The notes under the pieces: generated by a model
What the model was told of the DNA's origin: nothing
Seen by the model: the letters and a program-made list of their open reading frames with translations, nothing else
Database searches by the model: none
Part shown: in pieces, positions 38,256-48,646 of the stretch
How positions within the stretch are numbered: position 1 is the first letter of the stretch
How the letters are laid out: every line of letters starts with the position of its first letter
Position numbers and translations under genes: made by a program
From: Metaphire vulgaris
Taxonomy: Eukaryota; Annelida; Clitellata; Crassiclitellata; Megascolecidae
NCBI GenBank assembly: GCA_018105865.1
Contig: CM030851.1
Coordinates: forward strand, 12,185,828-12,249,827
DNA: 64,000 nucleotides
Reading direction: 5' to 3'

Positions 38256-41200
38256 TCAATGGCGCTTTATTTCATCGCGACAGTCACCGATAAGCGAGCT
38301 AATGACGGTCTTGTCGCCGTCGACCGCACGCCCGAGTTTCTGGCGCATCAGATCGAGCAGGTCTCGGAGAAAATCGGGCACGTCTTCGAATCCTGCCGCA
38401 TGCGCAGAAACGAAAGAATTTCAAACTCAGCTAACCGTGACTCAAACAGGCAAATTATGCAGATAAACACAAAAACCATTTCATAGGAGCCAGGCCAGTT
38501 GCAATACGACAAAAAAATCTTCAACGATACAAGAGAGCAGGGATATTTTTACACACCCCCTAACACCTCCCCAATTTGAGGTCGACGCCCCCAAAATTTG
38601 GTAATGTGACAATGGTATGCATACAAAATGCATACTAATTAGCTCTGGACACCCCCAATTTGAGGTTGACACCCCCCAAATTCACAATCTTAGAAATATC
38701 CCTGCAAGAGAGGGAAAATGTTGACACAAGTCCAATATCATTAACCCCTTAACTGTGTATTTAACTGTAACTCAATGTAAAATGGACGGATATATCCGGG
38801 ATCCCCAGTTAAAGGGTTAAAGATGTACACTATGTCCAAACAACATATTGTCTGACAAATAATGCAGAAGTTCACCAAAATAGCAATAAATCCTGGCATT
38901 CAACCGTCCACGCAAAACGACAAATAAAAACCACAAAAACAAGTTTATAATAACCGGAATTCCACAGTCAACATTACATTTTGGGTGTCTCGATGGCTCA
39001 GTTGGTGGAGTGCCAGCACTTTGAGCCATCAACCTGGCTTCGATTCCCGGGCAATCATATGTCCACCGTCACTGAGTAGAAATTAGCATGCTATGTGTAG
39101 CGCTTTAGCCTTATGGCTAGTTCATTGCTATCAAAGTGCTGCATAAATGTAAGATTTACATCTCTAGAGCGGCAAGGACAAACTGACCAGGAAATGTGTT
39201 TATGTCGATGATGGCGTATTGGCCGGTGCGGTTTTCGATGATGACGTCGATGCCAAGCAGGTCGAGGCCAAAACGGTCCTGGATCTTTTCGGCCAATGTC
39301 CTCAGCTTACCGAGGTCGGGAGAAATCAGAGGATAGACAAGATCCGAATCTCTTACCTACGACCGAATTAAAACGTGACAATTAGCGAAGATTCACGAAA
39401 AATTAAAAACAAACCCCGAGAATGCTCATTAAAAACATTCTTCTTCTAGCGTATGCCTGGGCAAGGGAGAATCATTAGTTTCCCCAATAGATTGGGTACT
39501 CACGGGGTGCACCACAAGAAGGGTCGATCCAATGCACCCCTGTTAAAAGCACTAAACAATGGCCACACGTGTCGACTCAGCCTTACTCACTAGAGGGTGG
39601 TTGTAACATCAAAATTGCGGAGCAGTGTTTGCTGCGAAGTAAAGCACGGGCCTAGACATTTGGCTGGCAACCTACTCTAGGTTAATGGTGTATGCAACCT
39701 GCGTCGCAGTATCCCTAAGTGACCAGAGATCAGCACCGGCCCCAACGCTCGAATCTGGACATGGGAAAACTTTACTTTACAAAGGATTTGTGTTTACATC
39801 GCAAAATGCAAAGATGGGAACCATCTTGTTGTACAGTGCAGCATGAAATTCTGCCACTGTAGAATTACACATCAAATGATGGCGATAACAATGTCATATC
39901 CACATTTTAGTGAAAAAATAGAGAATGAATAAATCATGGGCTTAATTGATGCACTCGTTTCAATCTGTCAACGATGTAACAAAAAATAAGCCCCATGTCT
40001 GAATTAATCATGAGATTTTCTAGCGGCAAGACCGTAAAAATCACCAAAAGAAAGCGATAAAAGAATAACAGACCTGAGTTAGGAACGATGACGCGTTTGG
40101 TTTTGAAACGTCGTTACTGTTGAAAAAGATTGTTGGATAATCTACAGAGCACAACATCTACTCCGTATCAGTGAAATTCTCACAATAACTGGTTCTTCAA
40201 ATCAAAATTTTATCTGAAAACACCGATCAACTTCTGACATCTACCCTACGCAAAGCGTCTTTTCATTATCATCTAAATCACGACACCATACAAGTAGTCG
40301 GGACATATTCTCAGATACTGCAACATGAGAAGCAGTATAAAAACTGTCAAATATTTTAAAATAATTAATAAATTTGAGACCCATATCTCTTTACAATACA
40401 GTCCTCAATTCATAAAAATAGACTTACGGTAAATAAGCTATACACAAAATAGACTGTGAGCTCTATCAATGCTATTCATCCAGGTTGTAGGAAGCTTTCT
40501 AGGAAGGAGCCAGTTCATTAAATAAATCAATATATGTGCAAGAATTCTGCTGACTTAGCACAACTGTGAGCAGAATCATACAGAATCATACAGGCGAATC
40601 ATTCGAACACTGCAGGCCTGACACGGTTCTCAATGATTCTTGATTCATCTGACAAATATTACATAAGCGATAGTGTCTGTGACAAAGAAGGCATCTAGCG
40701 TAGTTTTGGCCGCTAACCTCCGGCGTGAAGGTTCGTTATCGAAGGCCTTTCGACGATGTAGTACTTCGAACCGACGATGAAGATCTTGTACAGCCTCGCG
40801 TTGTGGTTAACGAATGTCTGGGCAAGGCAAGGAATGTCTGCGTCTTTCAACCCCGACTCCCCAAATATTATCGACATCTGTCGAGCACAAGAAAAACAAC
40901 AAAGTAAAAAACCACCGGACAGAATTTAAAACGAAAAAAATTTACACTGATACCCAAGCCCGCTCAAATCTCCTACCCTTGGTGAGTGCGCCAACCGAGG
41001 CAGACCAATCCGTGGGAATTCCATCCACCAAAAATAAGAATTAAAGCTTGGCTCACCTTCAAAAGCAGACCAAAAATGTTCAGGAAATAATATCACCCTT
41101 TGTATCTTTTGCTAGGCTAGGCCTTGAGCGCCATATAAATAGGCCAGTATACATACACACATACAGTAGATACATACACATACATACACATAATACAACA

Positions 41201-44200
41201 AAAATAAACTGTAAGTAAATGAAATGAAGGTCGCTGAAAAACAGAAAGCAATAAAACTGGCAGGCCATAAGCTAATGGCATGATAAAAATAGTCTTGTCT
41301 TAGCCAGAAATAAAACCAAAAGAAAGCAAAAGTATGATTATAATTACTTACTAACCTACTTACCAGTAATTAGAAAGCCTTCAAACTGTTGCTAACCTAT
41401 TGAACAGTCATTATCACCCAGAATAATCTAATGCTTAGACTGTTCATGGGGTGAAAGATGCAGTTATGTAGTACAGTGGATCCCACTTAATCGCATATCG
41501 CTTAATTGCATAACCCGCATAATCGCATAACAACATAAAAACCCGAACCAGTGTTTTGCGCGTACGATTAATTATCAGACGTCCCGGCTATTCGCATAGC
41601 CCAGTTAATCGCATAAGCAAGGCTTGCACGGCACCTATGCAATTAAGCGGGTTTCACTGTACTTCAGTTTGCAACCACTCAACATCCGTTAAAACAAAAG
41701 CTATAAAATCACGGATGCGACAGAATAGGATCATCAGGAAGACTACGGCATGAATTCAGCAAAAGAAAGACAGTCTGAATAAAACACGGATGGATGACAG
41801 CACATAAGAAACGGTATTCAAATTCACGGATGATGGCTAATCATAGGTTTCAAAGGACAGGAAAAGCATTAAAATATTCACAATATTCTGAGATAAATCT
41901 CTTTAAAATAGCATCAGAATAAAGACAGAATTTTACCTCATGGCATTGGCTAGATCCATGAGATACCATCGGCTTACAAACTGAAAATAAATATGGTATG
42001 AAACTATGCAATTATAACATATAAACTGAAACTAAATACAAATCTTGATTATAAGTCTTTCATTAAGAAACTGTCAACTAATGTCTAGATGCATAAAGTA
42101 TATATCTCAATCGAAAAATTTGCAATAGAGTAATGCAAGAAATATAATTATCATATTATTTATCCTATCAGCCAAATGTCTTTAAAGTTATATGATATGA
42201 TATTAACCCCTTAACTGGGCAACTATTTGTAACTCAATGTAAAATGGATGAGCGTTAATGCAAGTTAATTAACAATTAACTCTTTTAAGCAGTTAAATTA
42301 TCCAGATTCTGTGATCTCTGACACAGAATTAATGATACCAAGATGAAGTGTAAAAGGAACAGCGAATATGAGTATCATTACCAATGAATATGAGTATAAT
42401 TACCAATGAATGAGTATCATTACCAATGAATATGAGTATCATTACCAATGAATATGAGTATCATTACCAATGAATATGAGTATCATTACCAATGAATATG
42501 AGTATCATTACCAATAGGATAATGGAGTCCAAACGTTGCAATGGACCTCTTATTCGTTTCAATGTCAATTGCACGGAGTTCAACAAACGCGGGCATAAAG
42601 AAGCTGGCCTCTGTTAAAGCAGAACATGTCATCATAACAACAACAACAACAACAACAACAACAATAAACTTAACCCTTAAACTGCCAGAACAAGTATACT
42701 CAGTTACAGTGCATATAGTTACAAAGTATCTGGAAGTCTTAGGGTTAAAGTGAAGACCTAATGATCGGGCATAAAGTTATGAGATTTATGCAAAGTTTGG
42801 AGACACAGAGAAAGCCAAAAAACGGGCAAAAAAATTAAAATTAATTAAAAATATGATGAATGGCAGGAAGAAGAAGAAAAAATGCGTACGCTTGTCTTCG
42901 AGACAGAGTCGTTGAACGTGACCATATTGTTGGTGACGGTCGAACAGTCGCATGACGTTCTCAATGGGATCGACAACAACAGTACGAGGACTTCTTGCAA
43001 CGTATTCCTACAAGTGAAATGACAACAAAAGCTTTTACAAATGCCATTTGAAAATCTTGGTCTTGGAAACCATTCTCTGCCTCAACAATGAACACCAGTG
43101 ACTCACTCGCTAGCTGCCCACATAAAGCGCACTCGATGCACATTCTAAGAATTCAGAGAAATAAAAATTGTCACAAAGTTTAAAGCATAACTTCAATTCG
43201 ATCTAAAAAAACTCTGCATACATAAAATCTTACATAAAAATTTTAATCTGCACAAAAATAAGCTGTTTTATCCTCAGAATATAACATTGATTCAACTAGA
43301 AGCTGTCCGATTTGGCCTTAAAATGTACCTGTTTAGCTTGGCTTACTCCCCTGTGTATTGCTCTCCCACTAATCTGGCTTACACCTTTCTGGCTTGAACT
43401 GGTTCTAATTTGGATTGGATTTGATGTGCCATTGGCTGATGCCATAGGCATCATGGTAGTGGGCACTATAGAAGTTCACTGATTGTCTGATTGGTTAAAG
43501 AGATGCCGTAAACTATTCAACAGTTATGAATCTGAAAAATTGCAGTGCATACTTGAAACCGCTCGATCTGCTTCTGAGCAACCTGGCAGCCTTCTTCGGA
43601 ACGAGCGATCTGATCCGTCAGCTTGTGCAAAATCACGTCAAACGGTCCCTGATCATCGAGTGATTGATCGAGATCGAGCTTAAATGGAAAGAAAACACCA
43701 TTTGCTGTCTACTTGAAAGATTTCTGCTTAGCGTACGAGTACATAAGACAAAGGAACACACGGTCTTTGGATATTAGAAATTGACAATGCACTTTGGCTG
43801 GGTTCTGGACGCAAAGAATCGACTTTATCCGAGTCACTTCATGCGCGTGACGAAACCTGATTCAAACAGGCAAATAAACAGATTGACCAACAGTCACATG
43901 ACGTTGATGTCAGCGTAAACCAGGACAACTAGGTCAACAATAAGCCAGAAAATCTATTTCAAACAAATCGTAAGTCACGACAACTCCCTTTTGCGCGAAA
44001 ATATCACCATTGTGCTCAACACAATGATCAATATGCTTGACTTCTCGATATACAAAACGTCTGCATTCTTCTGCAAAGAATTGAACAGCTAAAGCGTACA
44101 TGCAAGCACAAGAATACCCGACGTCATGTCATGTAATATCAAACCGTAACAGCAAATAAATGATATAACACAAATATCTGGTTATTGAAAAAGTTATCAC

Positions 44201-46921
44201 ATATTCAAGAAATATTAGTCTTACCTTTAGAATTTCCATCCCTGCATTCCTGAAAAAAGACCGGACAAAAATAAGTCTGCATTAAAAAACTTAAAGGGGC
44301 AACTTCTCGATAAATTCACAAAGCTGGTAAACAATGAGAAATGACTCACGCTCACGCTCACTCAAGACAATCTGTACATTTTGAAAAAAATAGTTGTGCT
44401 CCCTTATGTTGCCACCAACTATCTAACATCCTCTCCAACTAAATGGTGTCTAGTCAAAGTCAAGCAGAGTAAACAAAACATTTCCTCAAAGTCCATAATA
44501 AGATTGGTGTGAAGAAGACAAAAGCTAAAGCATGTAGAAACTTGCATCATTTACTAGCACATGGTCATGACTAATCCAAAGCACAGAGACAGTTGTTTTG
44601 AAGCTGTCACAAAAGCAATTGTGTGAAACCACGAGGCCATTATAGACACAGTTTTTAAACAAAGCACATAAGCAATAATTTAGATTCGAATAACAGTTTG
44701 TGTACATATAATTCATTATTGAATTCAGAATAAAATTTCCACACACAATTTAGAATTTCTTCTCAAGTACTGGTAGAACATACAGAAAACAGTGATTTTA
44801 TTTTACTAAAAGAATGAATTATTAAAACCTTGCACCAGTTTGACATCAGATAATACAGGCCCATTTAGGGGCCATCCATAGAGCATGTCATGCTCGAGGG
44901 GAAGGGCATAAGAAAGTGTGACAGTTTTGTGATGGGGGGGGGGGATCAACTGTGGCGTCACACTTTTCGCACTTGTAAATAAAACCTGAAAATGTGGTGA
45001 TAATTTACTTTTCTTCTGAGGGATATATTCTAACAGAAGAAGTCAATGGTGCATAGTAATAATTAATTATCATATTATGTAGGATGCTTTATGGATGGCC
45101 CCTCAATTTATATACTACAATATACTCAAAGGCAAAGGTGGAAAATTAGCAGAGTGGTAACAACATTGGGCAATAGAGCATGAGGTCGAAGGTTGGAGAC
45201 CCGCAGGAGCTCAAGGTCGACTCGGCCTTGCTCGCTAGAGGGCGATGGTAAAATGAGCAGTGGTAAAAGACTGCGATAAGTCAAACAGGTAAGCTACACG
45301 ATGCATTGGCCCAGTATCCGTGGTATTGCACACCTGGCTGAGGGCCATAGAAATGGAGATCAGTGCCACCCTATGAGCCCACGAGGCTCGAGAAGAACAT
45401 TGGCCTTTTTGACAAAGTAAAATAGAAATATTTAAAATTAGAGCACCTTTGAAAGACTGTCTCTAGGTACAGATGTACTGCTTCATAATAATAAATTTCT
45501 CTAATGACTTACACTACCAATCTCCTACAAATTTCAAAATCACCACATTGGATATTTTATAAAAGCAATTTCTTTCTATAGACAAGCAACATCATGTCTA
45601 CTTTTAATCCACTCTGCACTAGTCTCACACGAACATACTCAGGTTTAAAGTCAAGTGAAATAAGTACCACAATACTATCTGTAACACCTATTAGCCATAT
45701 CAGACTAGCTGTTCTTTAGCTGTTTGGCTGGAAAAGCATGTATGAATATTCATGGATGCAGTCAGTGGCAACTGCAAGACACACAAACTTGCGCACTTCT
45801 GTGCAAAGATGCATAAAGTGCGAGCAGACATGACATGAGCAGTTCAATATCAGGTACATGACATTGAATAGACATTGCTTGTACCGCGCTTTTAAATCCA
45901 ACCGAAAACTCTGGCCCGTTAAAAGATGCTGCCACCTTGTGAGACTGAGAAACAACTCTTTGTTCTGTCTAGTTAGTTACTATGAGTAAAGGTGCCGACA
46001 GTTATTTCTGTGCTGTTCAGGATATGACAATTTTCACTAGGCGTCATTACATGAGTAAATGCAATTACAATAATAGCACGATGCTATGCAGGCCAATAAA
46101 CAACACAGATACGTTTGGTTACGCATTCTGACTAAGAGAAATATTCTGTTGATATTTTAGAATTTAATAGAATAGTTTAAGAAATGGCAAATTCATGGCT
46201 TCAAAGATATTAGCATTCTAAAAAGTAACACTAGGGTATATAAGTCAAAATGGGTTAACTGTGAAAGTATTGCATAAAATTGAACAATGAAAGTTAACAC
46301 TTGACTCAAATATGTCAAATAGTACAATTGCAAAACATGATTTAATAATAAAAGCAGCAACAGCGACCATGACGACGGCAACGATTATTAAAACACATCT
46401 CATTCTACTACTTGCCCTCCTTAACCAGAACCAGGCAATTAGGCAATGACCTATGAATTTTTCGTCCTAAACTACAACGGGCACGATTTTTGAATGTTAT
46501 TTCACGCAGAAGTGACCATCGACCGATGATAAATGCATTACTATAATGCATTGGCGGATTTCATTAAAGGCCAGGGTAGGCTTAAGCCTACCCAACTAAT
46601 CCCACCAAAACAAACAAATGTTTATCCATCAACACCGGGTCTGTTGCGTGCTGGATGGCACCCCCAGACCCCCATGCTAGCCTACCCAAATATTAAGCTC
46701 TAAATCCGCCTATGCTATAATGGCGCTAAAGAAGCCATGACTGTCTAAAGGAAAAGCCAATACAGAGGCTCAAGAAGTTCTGACTGTCTGAAGGAAAATT
46801 CGACCGAAAGATCTGTTCGGATTTACCTGCAGAGCTCTTCGAATTCCTCGAAATCCAGTTTTCTGATCTTCTTCTCCGACATCCAGTACCCGATGCGACA
46901 GACCTTCGCGTCCAGCGCCAT
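38256..46921 (-). CDS. ITPK1: Inositol-tetrakisphosphate 1-kinase
   Basis: All ten exons join in phase: 46921-46827, 44249-44225 (25-nt microexon), 43678-43553, 43007-42890, 42610-42512, 41980-41937, 40877-40718, 40141-40074, 39356-39188 and 38392-38256. They encode 346 residues. The start ATG is 46921-46919. Family hallmarks: RIGYWMSEKKIRKLDFEEFE near the N-terminus, GPFDVILHKLTD, RTVVVDPIENVMRLFDR, CKPMVSHGSSQCHE, FVNHNARLYKIFIVG and the ATP-grasp metal-binding end GLDLLGIDVIIENRTGQYAI/IDINTFPG, whose acidic residues and Asn hold magnesium. ITPK1 phosphorylates inositol tris/tetrakisphosphates with ATP in the cytosol, on the route to inositol hexakisphosphate. The C-terminus is short compared with vertebrate ITPK1, which has an extra tail. 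No frameshift was found, unlike the neighbours. The donor after 42512 lies inside a 22-bp minisatellite. Confidence 0.95.
38538..38704. mobile_element. hAT-type MITE, CAGGGATATTT family
   Basis: Perfect 11-bp inverted ends, CAGGGATATTT and AAATATCCCTG, are flanked by identical 8-bp copies of CAAGAGAG (38530-38537 and 38705-38712). Length is 167 bp. It sits in the last intron of ITPK1. Related copies are at 35131-35288, 51155-51253 (partial, inverted) and 6364-6560. Confidence 0.92.
38741..38820. mobile_element. 80-bp TTAA MITE
   Basis: A complete copy starts TTAACCCCTTAACTG and ends CCAGTTAAAGGGTTAA. The core reads AACTCAATGTAAAATGGACG and ATATATCCGG. It lies only 36 bp from the neighbouring hAT-type MITE. 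Confidence 0.85.
38983..39160 (+). mobile_element. tRNA-derived SINE in an ITPK1 intron
   Basis: An A-box-like TGGCTCAGTTGGTGGAGTGC and a B-box-like GGCTTCGATTCCCGG are correctly spaced for an internal RNA polymerase III promoter. They are followed by a unique body and a tail with AAAGTGCTGCATAAATGTAA. The tail differs from that of the 20455-20600 SINE. Confidence 0.78.
39548..39790 (+). repeat. Dispersed repeat, copy 1
   Basis: GTCGACTCAGCCTTACTCAC, TAGAGGGTGG, GCAGTATCC and GAGATCAGCACCGGCCCCA recur in the same order and orientation at 45150-45412. No terminal repeats are evident; it may be a SINE body. Confidence 0.6.
41474..41659. mobile_element. pogo/Tigger-like MITE with TA target sites
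   Basis: CAGTGGATCCCACTTAATCG at the left pairs with GCAATTAAGCGGGTTTCACTG at the right, flanked by TA on both sides (41472-41473 and 41660-41661). The 186-bp body carries repeated AATCGCATA phrases. It is in an ITPK1 intron. Confidence 0.8.
42364..42515. repeat. 22-bp minisatellite that includes the exon 5 splice donor of ITPK1
   Basis: Seven tandem units of GAATATGAGTATCATTACCA+AT are present; unit 3 is 20 bp and unit 2 has one change. The last four bases of the final unit are exon. On the minus strand each unit reads ATTG followed by GTAATG, so the true donor (42511-42506) is copied at every unit. Confidence 0.95.
42670..42748. mobile_element. TTAA MITE copy (plus a half copy at 42203-42256)
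   Basis: It starts TTAACCCTTAAACTGCCAG and ends TCTTAGGGTTAA, with the core AAGTATACTCAGTTACAGT. The nearby half copy at 42203 has TTAACCCCTTAACTGG and AACTCAATGTAAAATGGATG. Both are in ITPK1 introns. Confidence 0.65.
44868..45102. mobile_element. MITE with GGGGCCATCCATA ends
   Basis: GGGGCCATCCATAGAGCATG pairs with AGGATGCTTTATGGATGGCC followed by CC. The 235-bp body has no coding content. It lies in the long first intron of ITPK1. Confidence 0.75.
45150..45412 (+). repeat. Dispersed repeat, copy 2
   Basis: It shares GTCGACTCGGCCTTGCTCGC, TAGAGGGCGATGGTAA, CCAGTATCCG and GAGATCAGTGCCACCC with 39548-39790. The upstream GGTGGAAAATTAGCAGAGTG could be a weak A-box, which would make this a tRNA-type SINE. 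Confidence 0.55.
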
Positions 46922-48646
46922 CCTTCTCCGCCTCCACGACGAAGATCCAAAACACGGCGGACTTCTCGCAGCCCACCGCTATCACCACCGCCGCCGGTCG
47001 TGGACCAGAGGGTTAATGCCGACCGACCTACTGTCCTTCCTTCTCCTGGTATATAAGACACACTCACTCAGAACTCAGAAATTACACACGCCCACGGCGC
47101 CATTGACTGAAGGCGCTACAAATGCTAAAAGCAACAACAACGACCATAGATAGAGATATATGACATTCTATGACGACGGAAGTTCCATAGAATTTGGCGT
47201 TTATTTCTATGGTACCAATGGTGGATTCAATTTCAATCACAAGTTTCCCAGCTCAGCCAGCTGCAATTTAACAGAATAGTGCCTCTTCTCAACATCAACC
47301 TTGGTTACTTTGCCGATCATTTCATAACGCCATCTCTAGTCTCTTGCTAGTTCCTGTTCATTGTTGTGACTCAGATACAGTAAACTGCTTCCACACAATC
47401 CTTCAATATCATCACACCATTCCTCGTTTAGCCCTCCTTGCTCATCGGTGCCCTTTCTTATTCCAAATAGTAGAGAATTCATATTTCTGTCATGCTAATT
47501 TCTATGTCTCCCATAAACAAAAAACAAATCTGTGGTATATTACTGTATTGTATTATTACAACCTCAAGTTGGATACAGGTGCATACATAAAATAGGAACA
47601 TAATGTCCAATTTAGTGAAAGAGTTGATAGACCGCCTGTTCAACCAAGTCAAACCAAATTGAATAATGTGCTCATTACAAGGCAATAACTTAGAAAAATG
47701 TCTTCAATAAAATTTTGTATTTAATTGAAACAAAACATTCATAAATCACTCTGCTTGGCTTTTGCAGAACTGTTAGTCAATCACAAATGCAATAGTGCTA
47801 TAAAACAGTGCAAATGTTTATGTGCGGAAACAACTTGGAAATCTCATTTCCTCTGCTTTTTCTTAGTTCCTGAAACCGTCTCTTTGCTGCACGTGCCTGA
47901 TTTTCTCTTTGATTTCAATTGAAACCTAGGTTTATGTTAAGAATTCAATCACAAAATTGTAGAGATTAAATACGATGTTTTAACAGAAACACATTCAATC
48001 ACAAAATTCTGATAGAGGATTTTAAAAGTTACTAGATGTTTTAACAGAAACACATTAAGAGGCATGGCTTTTTCACAAATCCAACACTTAGGCAACGCAG
48101 AATCACTAAAACCAATTGTTCTGATAATCAGAACGCTCACACAGCCAAACAATCAGAACGAGTTTAACCAATCAGAACGCCAAGTTAACGATTTTAATGT
48201 AATAGATTTTACAACCAAGACAGCTTAAAGATTTCTCTTTCTTGCCTTATATCCCTCATGGCCAAAAGCTGTTCAGCATACACTGAGAGAAGACAAACTG
48301 AAGGCACAAGACTCGGGGTCAAGCATTCTCAAGACAAGAGCTGAAGATTAAAGACCAAGCCATTCGGTACAAAATTTAACTGCAAAGCATGGCTCCTATA
48401 CAAACTAAAATAAACATTATTGTTAATGCTTTGGGTCCATCCATATAGTATGCAGGCAAAGAGGAGGAGGCTGGATTTAGAGATGTTGCGTATGTATGGA
48501 TTGCAAACGAAGGAAGGGATTGAAAATATGCCTTTTGCATGCGTACTATATGGATGAGCCCTTTTATCTTTGGCGTCAGTTAATGACTTTTACCCATAAC
48601 TGAAACACCAGCACCACTTATATACATGAATAGCAACATACAGCAT
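46922..48646. other. ITPK1-MDC1 intergenic region
   Basis: This holds the ITPK1 promoter side and the 3' flank of MDC1. Nothing coding was recognised. A MITE lies at 48433-48561, and a short direct repeat (GATGTTTTAACAGAAACACAT) occurs at about 47972 and 48033. Confidence 0.6.
48433..48561. mobile_element. MITE with GGGTCCATCCATATAGTA ends
   Basis: GGGTCCATCCATATAGTATG pairs with GCGTACTATATGGATGAGCC. It is a 129-bp non-coding body. A close relative is at 49632-49758. Confidence 0.8.

Noticed and set aside
42364..42515. CRISPR-like array of regular short repeats
   Set aside because: The units are contiguous with no unique spacers, and the host is clearly an animal genome.
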